Assembly: GCF_029855125.1 (NCBI RefSeq)
Contig: NZ_CP123229.1
Coordinates: 1-64,000 of the forward strand
DNA length: 64,000 nucleotides
Direction of reading: 5' to 3'
Source: Methylocapsa sp. D3K7
GTDB taxonomy: Bacteria > Pseudomonadota > Alphaproteobacteria > Rhizobiales > Beijerinckiaceae
The notes below the pieces were generated by a model. The model saw only the letters and a program-made list of their open reading frames with translations, was not told the origin of the DNA and did no database searches. This document shows positions 40,177 to 48,033 of the stretch, one piece after another. The translations under genes were made by a program, and so were the position numbers. How positions within the stretch are numbered: position 1 is the first letter of the stretch; each line of letters begins with the position of its first letter.

Positions 40177-40998
40177 ATGCAGGAAAGAGCGGAGAGAGGG
40201 CAGGTTGGCCCACCGTCGGGGCGCGTGGATATCCGCGACCTCTCCGTGCGTTTCGGCGCCTATGCGGCGATCGAAGGCTTTGGACTTTCCATTGAACCCG
40301 GAGAGTTTGTCTGTCTGCTTGGGCCGTCCGGTTGCGGCAAATCCACCGTGCTGAACGCGGTTGCGGGCTTTGTGCCGGTCGGGGAGGCGAAGGTCATGGT
40401 CGACGGCAAGCCCGTCAAAGGCCCGGCTGCCGATCGCGGCATGGTGTTTCAGCAATATTCGCTGTTTCCCTGGAAAACCGTGCTCGAAAACGTCGCGTTC
40501 GGGCCGCGCATGCAGGGCGCCTCGCGTACCGAGGCGCGGCTCAAGGCAAGGGAATATCTCGAATTCGTCGGGCTCGCCGCCTTTGCCAATCATTATCCCG
40601 CGACCCTCTCGGGGGGCATGCAGCAGCGCGTCGGTATTGCCCGTGCGTTGGTCAATCATCCCGCGGTCCTTCTCATGGATGAGCCATTCGGGGCGCTCGA
40701 CGCGCAGACGCGCGGACTGATGCAGGAAAATCTTCTGCGTCTATGGGACGAGATCGGCGCCACCGTCATCTTTGTCACCCATGATGTCGACGAGGCGCTC
40801 TATCTCGCCGACCGGGTGGTGGTCATGAGCGCCGCGCCTGGCCGTGTCTTACTCGACTTGAGGATCGCGCTCCCCCGTCCGCGTCCCGACGACATCTTCG
40901 ACTTCCCGGCCTTCGCAGAGGCGAAACGCCATTGCCATCGGCTCATCCGGCAGGAGAGCCAGCGCGCTTTCGACAATCAGCGTGGAAGCTGGCAATGA
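40177..40998 (+). CDS. ABC transporter ATP-binding protein (Tau/Ssu/Nrt type)
   Basis: The ATPase of an importer for a small anion such as nitrate, sulfonate or taurine. It has the Walker A motif GPSGCGKST, the signature LSGGMQQR, Walker B with D-loop VLLMDEPFGALD and the switch His in FVTHDVDEA. This pattern is that of SsuB/TauB/NrtD. It starts the plus-strand operon. Its stop overlaps the start of the Crp/Fnr gene as ATGA, so translation is coupled. Confidence 0.92.
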   Translation: MQERAERGQVGPPSGRVDIRDLSVRFGAYAAIEGFGLSIEPGEFVCLLGPSGCGKSTVLNAVAGFVPVGEAKVMVDGKPVKGPAADRGMVFQQYSLFPWKTVLENVAFGPRMQGASRTEARLKAREYLEFVGLAAFANHYPATLSGGMQQRVGIARALVNHPAVLLMDEPFGALDAQTRGLMQENLLRLWDEIGATVIFVTHDVDEALYLADRVVVMSAAPGRVLLDLRIALPRPRPDDIFDFPAFAEAKRHCHRLIRQESQRAFDNQRGSWQ

Positions 40999-41831
40999 AC
41001 CGTCCGACGCTTGCGATCCCGCGAAACCCATCGCTGCATCTGCGCGAAAGCGAGCGTGACATGGGTGCACCCAATCTTTTCGCGCGTCTGGAGCCTCTAG
41101 AATATCAGAGATTGCAGAGCGCTTCCGCGGTTCTTCGTTTCCGGGCCAGGCAAGACGTATTCCGCCAGGACGATCCGCACCACGGCATGTTCGTCATCCT
41201 GTCGGGTGAGGTGAAAACCTACTACACCGGCCCCTCCGGGCGTGAGATCACGCTTGCCTATTGGGCGCCCGGAAATTTTGTCGGCGGCCCGGAGGTCTTC
41301 GGCGGCGGCCATCACATGTGGTCCGGCCGCGCCATGCGCGCGACTGAGGTTTTGCATGTGCGCGGCCGCGAACTCCGCCAGCTGATAATGGAAATTCCCA
41401 ATCTCGCCATCGGGCTTGTCGAAGCGCTGGAGCACAAGGGCAAATGCTATTCGACGATGATCCACATGCTGGGAACGCGCTCCGCCTCCGAACGTCTGGC
41501 GCAAATGCTGGTTCTCCTCGCCGAGCGTGATGGACGGCGCACCCATGCCGGCATCGTCATCGCGCGCCGGCTGACCCATGACGATCTCGCGAAAATGGTC
41601 GGCGCGACACGCCAGTGGGTGACGGCAATGATGGACCGCCTGATGAGGCAGGGCATGATCGCCATTCACAAGACTCGTATCGTCATCCTAGATGAGCACA
41701 GGCTGCGCCGCTTCGCCGACTCTCGGGAGGAAACACCGGCACAGCGGCGAAAGAAGCGCGGAAGCGGCGCCGGCGCGATCGCATCGAAGCCCTTCATCGT
41801 CGAAGTACCGCTCGGTTATCCAGCCGGATGA
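40995..41831 (+). CDS. Crp/Fnr family transcriptional regulator
   Basis: The protein has an N-terminal cyclic-nucleotide-binding-type barrel (RFRARQDVFRQDDPHHGMFVILSGEVKTYY) and a C-terminal winged HTH (RLTHDDLAKMVGATRQWVTAMMDRLMRQGMI). There is no N-terminal Cys cluster, so it is not an FNR-type oxygen sensor. It is embedded between the ATPase and permease of an ABC operon (ATGA overlap on the 5' side), an unusual place, and probably controls this operon and the divergent redox genes. A basic, Ala-rich C-terminal tail follows. Confidence 0.88.
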   Translation: MNRPTLAIPRNPSLHLRESERDMGAPNLFARLEPLEYQRLQSASAVLRFRARQDVFRQDDPHHGMFVILSGEVKTYYTGPSGREITLAYWAPGNFVGGPEVFGGGHHMWSGRAMRATEVLHVRGRELRQLIMEIPNLAIGLVEALEHKGKCYSTMIHMLGTRSASERLAQMLVLLAERDGRRTHAGIVIARRLTHDDLAKMVGATRQWVTAMMDRLMRQGMIAIHKTRIVILDEHRLRRFADSREETPAQRRKKRGSGAGAIASKPFIVEVPLGYPAG

Positions 41832-41851
41832 ACATAGGAGAAGGCCCAAAG

Positions 41852-42709
41852 ATGAGCTTGTCGCGCGTCAAATTCGACAATTTCGGCATCGACGCCGCAG
41901 CCTCCGGCACACGCGCGAAGATACTATCGCGCCATATCGTGGCAGTCATCCAGCGCTACGCCGTGCGGCTCGTGTCGCTCGCTTTTTTTGTTGGATTGTG
42001 GCACGTCGCGTCCACGTCGCGTCTTCATCTTGGTCTCGTGACATTCGCCAATGTTCCGGCACCGGCCGAAGTGATCGACGCCTTTATTGCCTTGGCGCGG
42101 TCGGGTAAACTCGTGCCCCATCTCTTCAGCAGCCTGACCCGCGTCTTCGCGGGCTTTACGATCGCGGCCATCACCGGTATCGGCCTTGGACTTGCCATAG
42201 CGCGGCTCAAACTCGCCGAGGATGTGTTCTTGCCTCCGCTCGAGATTTTGCGCCCGATCCCGGCGGTTGCGTGGATACCGCTCGCGATCTTGATGTTTCC
42301 CTCCGCCGAGGCATCGATGATCTTCATTACCTATACAGGCGCGTTGTTCCCCATTTTGCTCAACACAATTCATGGCGTCGAGGGGATCGACCGCCGCCTT
42401 GTGGCTTCGGCACGCAGCCTTGGTGCTGGACGTGGCGCTATCTTGTGGGAGGTCATCCTCCCTGGCGCCATGCCGAGTATCGTCACGGGGCTCGCGATCG
42501 GCATGGGAACCTCCTGGTTCTGTCTGGTGACCGCGGAAATGATCTCGGGTCAATTCGGGATTGGTTACTACACCTGGGAATCCTACACGTTGCAAAACTA
42601 TGCGGACATCGTCGTCGGCATGCTCGTCATTGGCGCGCTCGGCATGGCGAGCAGCATTCTCGTCCGCAAGATTGGCGCCTGGCTGACTCCCTGGCACCAA
42701 ACAAAATGA
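41852..42709 (+). CDS. ABC transporter permease (Tau/Ssu/Nrt type)
   Basis: An inner-membrane permease of the TauC/SsuC/NrtB family with about six transmembrane helices. The cytoplasmic EAA loop is visible (DRRLVASARSLGAGRGAILWEVILPGAMPSIVTGLAIGMG). AAGG lies 7 bases before the ATG at 41852; the ATG at 41828 overlapping the Crp/Fnr stop is an alternative that would add 8 residues. Its length (about 285) is normal. Pairs with the ATPase and binding protein of this operon. Confidence 0.9.
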   Translation: MSLSRVKFDNFGIDAAASGTRAKILSRHIVAVIQRYAVRLVSLAFFVGLWHVASTSRLHLGLVTFANVPAPAEVIDAFIALARSGKLVPHLFSSLTRVFAGFTIAAITGIGLGLAIARLKLAEDVFLPPLEILRPIPAVAWIPLAILMFPSAEASMIFITYTGALFPILLNTIHGVEGIDRRLVASARSLGAGRGAILWEVILPGAMPSIVTGLAIGMGTSWFCLVTAEMISGQFGIGYYTWESYTLQNYADIVVGMLVIGALGMASSILVRKIGAWLTPWHQTK

Positions 42710-42798
42710 GGCGGTCGGAAATTAATTGCTTCCGGGCGCTAACGGCACTTGGGAAGATAGCGGCCAGATAAAACTCTTTCGACAATGAGGATGATATT

Positions 42799-44220
42799 AT
42801 GCGTGGACGCGTTTTACTCTCCTGCCTCTTCGGGGTTCTCGCTTTCGCAAGCGCGGCGCGCGCCGAGACGATCCGCGTCGCCGTCGGCACGCAAGATACG
42901 ACGATCAACTGCGCTGCGGGCGGACTGCTCATCCGGGAGCTCAAGCTGCTCGATAAATATCTTCCCCATAACGGGAAATACAAAGATGCGGCTTATGATG
43001 TCCAATGGAAGAATTTCACGAGCGGCGCGCCCATCACCAATGAAATGGTCGCCGGCAAGCTTGATTTCGGGGCCATGGCGGATTTCCCTGGTTCGCTCAA
43101 TGGCGTCGCTTTCAAAAAGGCCGGCAAACGCAGTCTGTTTATTGGGGTTCTCTCCGGCAGTGTGAAGGGCAGCGGCAATGGCATTGTCGTGCCAAGCGCG
43201 TCAGAGATTCAGTCGATTGAGGAGTTGAAAGGCAAGACCATATCCGTTCCTTTCGCCTCGACCGCGCATGGGATGCTGCTGCGCGCCATCACAACGCTTG
43301 GCTGGGATCCGGAAAAGGACGTGAAGATCATTGCTCAGGCGCCGGAAGTCGCGGGCTCCGCGCTCCAAAGCAATCAGATCGATGCGCATGCGGATTTCGT
43401 GCCTTTCGCCGAACTCTTCCCGAGCCGCGGCTTCGCCCGCAAGATTTTCGACGGCTCGCAGGCGGACGTTCCTACGTTCCACGGCCTTCTGGTTGACGGA
43501 GAGTATGCCGACAAATATCCGGAAGTGGTTGTCGCTTACCTTCGCGCGGCGATCGAAGCCAACAAATTGCTCTCGGCCGAGCCGGAAAAGTACAGCGAGC
43601 TCATCGCCAAAGTCACGGGCATCGAAGCTCCCGTAAACTATCTGTTCCACGGACCACTTGGATTACAAACGCGCGACCTCACTTGGAAGCCGGAATACCG
43701 GCAGGATGTCGCTACGTCCGTCGAGACGCTCAAACTCCTGAAGCGTGCCGACACCGGCCTTGATCTCGATGCCTTCATTACCGACACATACATTCGGGCG
43801 GCATTCAAAGCCTCCGGCCTCGACTATGACGCGCGTCTCGCTGACTATGCGCCGCTAGCTCTTACCGCGAATGACGCCGCAACCGGCAAACCGATCAAGG
43901 ACACGAGCCGCGTCGCTGAAATCTGGCTAGCAGGCGAGCCGGTGGTGCGCCATTACGCGACGCCCGAATCGGCGCTTAAAGCGCTCGCCGGGTTCGAGAA
44001 AGCCGGTAAGACCGCCCGCGTTGTCTATGCCCAAGATCACGACAAGGGGATTAAACTTCTGGCAGACAAAGCCTGGTTCGTCGTCTCCCCGAAAGGACAG
44101 ATCGACGCTTTCCTGCTGCGGCAAGACGCTGATACGTTCGCTCAAAAGAGCAACGGCGAGGTGAAGGACTTCAACGAAGCGAAATTGTCCGTGCAACACG
44201 CGCCGGCGGCCTCGCGTTGA
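42799..44220 (+). CDS. ABC substrate-binding protein with NosL-like C-terminal domain
   Basis: A periplasmic binding protein. A signal peptide (LFGVLAFASAARAE) precedes a NrtA/TauA-type fold (GTQDTTINCAAGG, NEMVAGKLDFGAMADFPG, GKTISVPFASTAHGMLL). At 473 residues it is longer than the usual 320-340. The extra C-terminal part (about residues 340-470) has AWFVVSPKGQIDAFLLRQDADTFAQKSNGEVKDF, like the end of NosL-type copper proteins, but I see no Cys pair. Substrate unknown; a small sulfur- or nitrogen-containing anion is a guess. Confidence 0.82.
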   Translation: MRGRVLLSCLFGVLAFASAARAETIRVAVGTQDTTINCAAGGLLIRELKLLDKYLPHNGKYKDAAYDVQWKNFTSGAPITNEMVAGKLDFGAMADFPGSLNGVAFKKAGKRSLFIGVLSGSVKGSGNGIVVPSASEIQSIEELKGKTISVPFASTAHGMLLRAITTLGWDPEKDVKIIAQAPEVAGSALQSNQIDAHADFVPFAELFPSRGFARKIFDGSQADVPTFHGLLVDGEYADKYPEVVVAYLRAAIEANKLLSAEPEKYSELIAKVTGIEAPVNYLFHGPLGLQTRDLTWKPEYRQDVATSVETLKLLKRADTGLDLDAFITDTYIRAAFKASGLDYDARLADYAPLALTANDAATGKPIKDTSRVAEIWLAGEPVVRHYATPESALKALAGFEKAGKTARVVYAQDHDKGIKLLADKAWFVVSPKGQIDAFLLRQDADTFAQKSNGEVKDFNEAKLSVQHAPAASR

Positions 44221-44299
44221 GAGCAGAGATCACTGTCAGATACACTGGCTTTTCCTGCACGTTCGTGGGCTACGTGGACACCAATAGGCTAGATAGTAT

Positions 44300-45136
44300 C
44301 TAAGGGAGTACGAATGTCTCGCCGATTTCGCGGAGGGCGATGCGATCCGGCGTCCTTTGCAGCGCTGTTTGGAAACGTTCGATCGGTTCACGAAATCCTT
44401 CTGAACTGAGACGAAACGTTTGATGATGCACCGGCAAAATGAAATGAGCACCAGCGTCGTTGGCCATTTGTACGGCTTGTTCCGGGGTGCAGTGCGAATG
44501 GATCCAGGGATCGTAAGCGCCGATCGGCATGATCGCCAAGTCGATGGGCCCTAAGGCACGCAATTCCGCGAACGAATCGCATAGCGCAGTGTCGCCACCG
44601 AAAAGGATACGACGCCGCTCCCTCTTGAGAACATAGCCGTTATAACCCCGGTAAGTATCGCGCCTTACGCGCGCGCCCCAATGCTTGACCCGGAACGCGG
44701 TGATGTCAATCTGACCGGCTGATGTTGTTACGGATCTGACTTCGTTCCAACGAAGTTCACTGACGTTGGAAAACCGCTTCCAACGGAGCAGTTCTCCTGT
44801 CCGAGAAGCCGTAATCACCGTCGTCGAACGATCAAATTGATGGAGAGTTCGCATATCCAAATGATCGAAGTGCGCGTGGGAGAGAAGCAAAATGTCGATG
44901 TTCGGGAGTTCGCGAATGGTCAGCGCAGGCTCGGTCAGACGTTTGGGCCCGAGTGTCAGTCCGGGCAGCCGGATTCCAATGCGCGAAAAAAGAACCGGAT
45001 CCGTCAGAATTACGACCCCAAAAAAATTGATTAACACCGTGGAATGCCCGAGCCAAGCCGCGGTGATTTGGTCGTCGCCCCAAGCCGATGGATTTGGCCT
45101 GGCGGAAGCAGGAGCAATCCGTCTTTTCCGAGCCAA
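44300..45136 (-). CDS. MBL-fold metallo-hydrolase (UlaG-like)
   Basis: A metallo-beta-lactamase-fold hydrolase. The zinc motif HAHFDHLD is followed by the other ligands in VKHWGAR, FGGDTALCD and ILPVHHQTF, as in UlaG/NAPE-PLD-like proteins. Homologs usually have a longer N-terminus. Here the frame begins with TTG at 45136 and an in-frame TGA lies three codons upstream, after an open 98-codon stretch, so the 5' end may be truncated. Substrate unknown. Confidence 0.8.
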   Translation of the reverse strand: MARKRRIAPASARPNPSAWGDDQITAAWLGHSTVLINFFGVVILTDPVLFSRIGIRLPGLTLGPKRLTEPALTIRELPNIDILLLSHAHFDHLDMRTLHQFDRSTTVITASRTGELLRWKRFSNVSELRWNEVRSVTTSAGQIDITAFRVKHWGARVRRDTYRGYNGYVLKRERRRILFGGDTALCDSFAELRALGPIDLAIMPIGAYDPWIHSHCTPEQAVQMANDAGAHFILPVHHQTFRLSSEGFREPIERFQTALQRTPDRIALREIGETFVLP

Positions 45137-45464
45137 AGATTTATCTCAGTTTCGGTATCGGCATGGCAGGGAACATCGTAACTCCCACGCCCATGACGAG
45201 AAGACTGTCTTCCAGAGCCCGCTCAGCGAGCCAAATATCGCCTCTACCATAGTCGCCATACTACAGAGGCAACAAAAATATTTCGACCAGAAAAAGTCGC
45301 GGATCGCGAAATCGAGGCCCATCCCATTCTCCGCTACGCTTGCTGGCGCGCCAAGCGCAGTGAACCAGACGTTAATCTGGGCGCGAATTTTGCTTTCATT
45401 TGGCTGCCTCACCCCATCAGGAAGGCCATAATACAATGACACTGTTGAGCGTTGCGAGGACTTG
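45137..45464. other. gap upstream of MBL hydrolase and FmdB gene
   Basis: No confirmed gene. A 98-codon minus-strand frame (45146-45442) is in phase with the MBL gene, separated by one TGA. It is not similar to the N-terminus of known MBL proteins, so I treat it as non-coding or decayed. Confidence 0.35.
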
Positions 45465-45695
45465 ATGCCGCTTTACTCATACTATTGCCAAGATTGCAAA
45501 ACTGATTTCGAGCTTCTGGTTCGGTCTGCCGATATTCCCGCGTGTCCATCCTGCGGCGGCGAAAACTTGCAGCAGCAGATCGCCAGGGTCTGCATCGAGA
45601 TAAAATACCCAGCCATAGCAAAATCAGGGCGCCGAGCAGCGGCAAGAGCAGGCGATCTCAGCAATTTCAGCAAGCAAGAGCTGCGAACGAAATGA
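45465..45695 (+). CDS. FmdB family zinc-ribbon protein
   Basis: A 77-residue protein with an N-terminal zinc ribbon of the FmdB type (YSYYCQDCKTDFELLVRSADIPACPSCGG). FmdB-type proteins are putative regulators first described beside formamidase genes. The C-terminus is basic (KSGRRAAARAGD). The ATG at 45465 is used; a TTG at 45462 is alternative. It overlaps the cytochrome gene as ATGA, so they form an operon. Confidence 0.82.
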   Translation: MPLYSYYCQDCKTDFELLVRSADIPACPSCGGENLQQQIARVCIEIKYPAIAKSGRRAAARAGDLSNFSKQELRTK

Positions 45696-46210
45696 GTTAT
45701 CTTGCTACACATGTCCTGACAGCGGTGGCTGGGGCTTTCATGATGACTGTGCCGGTGCTGGCTCAGGACAACCATATGTCCATGTTGTTGACGCCGCAGA
45801 TAGCCGACAGCCGGCAGCTGGTAGATCTGCCACCCGCCATGCGAAACCACATATTAAGCAACATGCGAGGCCACCTAGTCGCGCTCAGCGGCATAGTCGC
45901 GGCGCTTTCGGCCGGAGATAGCACGAAAGCAGCGGCGATCGCCGAGACGCGTCTCGGTCTTGAGTCACCTGGTGCCGCGGCTTGTAATCCAAAGCACGGC
46001 ATGGAGACGACGGCCATGGCCGCGGCGATGGCTGAACATATGCCGGATGAGATGCGCAAGCTTGGCCTCACCATGCATGAAGCGGCAAGCGCATTCGCAA
46101 AGGAAGCAGCCAAGACACAGCAGTCCAACGACATGAAACCGGTATTGGCGGCGCTCTCGCAAGTCACCCAGAGCTGCGCGGTGTGCCATTCCGCGTATCG
46201 GTTGCAGTAA
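45692..46210 (+). CDS. cytochrome c'-like periplasmic protein
   Basis: A monohaem cytochrome with the c' layout: signal peptide (AVAGAFMMTVPVLAQ), a helical bundle with many Ala and Met residues, and a C-terminal CXXCH (CAVCHSAYR) close to the end. Cytochromes c' bind NO and CO. The length of the mature protein (about 150) fits. It is translationally coupled to fmdB, and a truncated haemoglobin lies 1.3 kb downstream. Confidence 0.78.
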   Translation: MSYLATHVLTAVAGAFMMTVPVLAQDNHMSMLLTPQIADSRQLVDLPPAMRNHILSNMRGHLVALSGIVAALSAGDSTKAAAIAETRLGLESPGAAACNPKHGMETTAMAAAMAEHMPDEMRKLGLTMHEAASAFAKEAAKTQQSNDMKPVLAALSQVTQSCAVCHSAYRLQ

Positions 46211-46312
46211 TGTCCTCTTACTGACATTCCGTCAGAGCTTTGTCATACTGTCCACAATCGACGTTGTGGCTGACGGACTTACGTAGGCTGCGAACTTTGG
46301 CGGCAAACGAAT

Positions 46313-46615
46313 TCAAGCGGCGATTGCTTTGATCGCATCGAAAGTCTCGGCCATTTCCGCAAGACTGACATCGCAGCAGCTCGCACAACTACCGTGGCAG
46401 GCGACTGGGCTTCCTTGCCGCGATTTACAAATGACGCTGTCTTCGAAACTTTCGTAAGACCGTTGCGACAGGCCTTCAATCGGATCCCAGCTATCAGAAT
46501 TTTTTGTCAGTGAAAAACTGAAGACACGGCACATGGCCTTAAAAAAAACGATTGGATTGGAAGCATCCGGGATCGCCATGATTTCAACCATTCGGATTAA
46601 AATCCCACGCCCCAT
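46313..46615 (-). CDS. small protein with clustered cysteines
   Basis: A 100-residue protein of unknown function. Its C-terminal part has CHGSCASCC, a C-x3-C-x2-C-C cluster that resembles the first metal-binding motif of YkgJ-type (Fe or Zn chelating) proteins, but there is no room for the second half of such a domain. ATG at 46615 or in-frame ATGs at 46591 and 46579 are possible starts; none has a clear ribosome-binding site. It follows the next gene by about 20 bp on the same strand, probably as one operon. Confidence 0.5.
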   Translation of the reverse strand: MGRGILIRMVEIMAIPDASNPIVFFKAMCRVFSFSLTKNSDSWDPIEGLSQRSYESFEDSVICKSRQGSPVACHGSCASCCDVSLAEMAETFDAIKAIAA

Positions 46616-46637
46616 CCCTGTAGGCGGCCGCTCCAGA

Positions 46638-46949
46638 TTACGCCGCGTTCTGGCTCAAAATGGTATCGAAGTGTCCGCGTCGCATCCGGAAAAACCCGCG
46701 ACCGCCCGCGAATACCTGGTACTGCTGAGGGGCTGCGTAGCACAGGAGGTAGAACCAATCTTGCAGGCTGATGTGCTCCGGACAGTTATCGATCGTAAAG
46801 ACTTGAGCATTCGGATGGAAGCGGACGTGAATCAACACATCGTTTGGTTTCCTTTCATCGTAACTGATGGGAGCCGCAGACTTGGCTTCCATCAATGAAA
46901 CGACATTGTTCACGATCTCGCGACTCCCAATCTCAACTCCCGATGGCAT
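46638..46949 (-). CDS. conserved hypothetical protein near molybdenum genes
   Basis: About 103 residues, no recognised family. The first part is polar (SREIVNNVVSLMEAKSAAP), the second contains DVLIHVRFHPNAQVFTIDNCPEHISL and an aromatic-rich end (DWFYLLCYAAPQQYQVFAG). Start at ATG 46949, where AAGGAG has the right spacing; the frame extends 8 codons more. It lies before the cysteine-rich gene and behind a Mo-box-like palindrome, so a molybdenum-related role is possible. Confidence 0.55.
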   Translation of the reverse strand: MPSGVEIGSREIVNNVVSLMEAKSAAPISYDERKPNDVLIHVRFHPNAQVFTIDNCPEHISLQDWFYLLCYAAPQQYQVFAGGRGFFRMRRGHFDTILSQNAA

Positions 46950-46976
46950 CGACGTCTCCTTTTTAGGTTCCAACCA

Positions 46977-47005
46977 CTAGATATGTAGAATAATTACATA
47001 ACGAA
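46977..47005. promoter_or_regulatory. Mo-box-like palindrome
   Basis: The left half CTAGATATGTA and right half TACATAACGAA with a 7-bp spacer resemble the ModE consensus ATCGCTATATA-N6-TATATAACGAT, with 7 and 9 of 11 matches by eye. The inner TATGTA/TACATA is a perfect inverted repeat. It sits just before the minus-strand hypothetical operon and 260 bp before the molbindin gene. Confidence 0.4.
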
Positions 47006-47269
47006 TCAAAGAAAATTCCATTGTTTGCGAAAAAAATGACAAGAAAAATTGTCGCAAGGGAGCATCGATCCGAAGGATCGCAAAAATCAGCATCCTTTGT
47101 GACTTCCGGACGGAAGCAGGGGGAAAATGCCCAATTTTCGCATATTGCTTACGGAATCGAGTGCACGATATCTCAAGCAGCCAGAACGTTTTCTGGCCGC
47201 TGGAGTGCTGTTCCGGCGGAAATCACATTCAATCTATGAATGTTAAAGTGCCAATTGGAGGCTATTTAC

Positions 47270-47476
47270 ATGAAGATATCCGCTCGCAATGTCCTCGAGG
47301 GTACGGTCAAGGAAGTCAAAAAAGGGGCCACCACCTCGCATGTTCTTATCGATGTGAAGGGTTTAACCGTCACGTCTTCAATCACGAACGAAGCTGTCGA
47401 CGAGCTTGGGTTGAAGGCGGGATCGAAGGTCAAGACAATCATCAAATCTTCCGATGTCATGGTCGCCGTTGAGTAA
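47270..47476 (+). CDS. mop: molbindin (TOBE/Mop domain protein)
   Basis: A 68-residue single TOBE/Mop domain that binds molybdate or tungstate as an oligomer for intracellular storage. The sequence (MKISARNVLEGTVKEVKKGATT, ELGLKAGSKVKTIIKSSDVMVAVE, cited in part) has the SARN and KSSDVMVAV marks of the family. ATG at 47270 follows GGAGG. modABC lies 3 kb downstream, and the hypothetical minus-strand genes diverge from here. Confidence 0.88.
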   Translation: MKISARNVLEGTVKEVKKGATTSHVLIDVKGLTVTSSITNEAVDELGLKAGSKVKTIIKSSDVMVAVE

Positions 47477-47489
47477 AGACAAGGTCAAC

Positions 47490-47517
47490 GCCGCCTGGCT
47501 CGGCCGTGTCAGGCGGC
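47490..47517 (+). terminator. hairpin behind molbindin
   Basis: GCCGCCTG and CAGGCGGC form an 8-bp stem around a 12-nt loop, 13 bp after the molbindin stop and between convergent genes. No T tract follows, so termination strength is unclear. Confidence 0.4.
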
Positions 47518-47554
47518 TCCAGGGCCGCGTGGGGGATCAGCGGCTGTACCCACG

Positions 47555-47980
47555 TCAGTGAGGCGGGAGACGGGACGGTTTCCCATCGGCGCCGGTGAAG
47601 GGAAATAGTCCTGCTTCGAAACATTGTGCCATATGGCTCGCTTTCGCGACGGCCTGATCAGCCTGCAGGTTTGGCAGTGTTTCCCGGGCGCTCTCGATAA
47701 ACAAGTCCAGCCAACGCCGAAAATGTTCGGGCTCGATCCGCAGGCTTGTATGAACCGGATAGGGATGACCCTGGTAGCGTTCGGTGCCCAACAGCGAACG
47801 CGACCAGAAATTCTTGATGATGTCCAGATGACCGGGAAGGTCGGGGATTGCGCTGAAAACGGGTTCGAGCAGTGGATCAGCCAGGCCCCTGGCGTAGAAA
47901 CGCTGAACGCAGTCACTTATCGCATTCTCTATTGCCGCCCTCTCCGTTTCGTCAGAGATTTGCGGAATTTCCAATTGCAT
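47555..47980 (-). CDS. group III truncated haemoglobin
   Basis: A 2-on-2 globin. NFWSRSLLGTERYQGHPYPVHTSL contains the distal pocket and the proximal-helix region, and EPEHFRRWLDLF carries the proximal His, all typical of group III. Such globins bind NO or O2 and are found in several methylotrophs and nitrogen-cycle bacteria. It converges with molbindin and lies close to cytochrome c', so NO handling is a possible common theme. Confidence 0.85.
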   Translation of the reverse strand: MQLEIPQISDETERAAIENAISDCVQRFYARGLADPLLEPVFSAIPDLPGHLDIIKNFWSRSLLGTERYQGHPYPVHTSLRIEPEHFRRWLDLFIESARETLPNLQADQAVAKASHMAQCFEAGLFPFTGADGKPSRLPPH

Positions 47981-48033
47981 CGTCTCCCCTCCCGGTGAGC
48001 CAAAACGTCGCTAAGTGCTAAGAGGCGGCCTTT

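Noticed and set aside
45146..45442. 98-codon minus-strand frame before the MBL gene
   Set aside because: No family resemblance, no good ribosome-binding site; kept only as a note on the gap.
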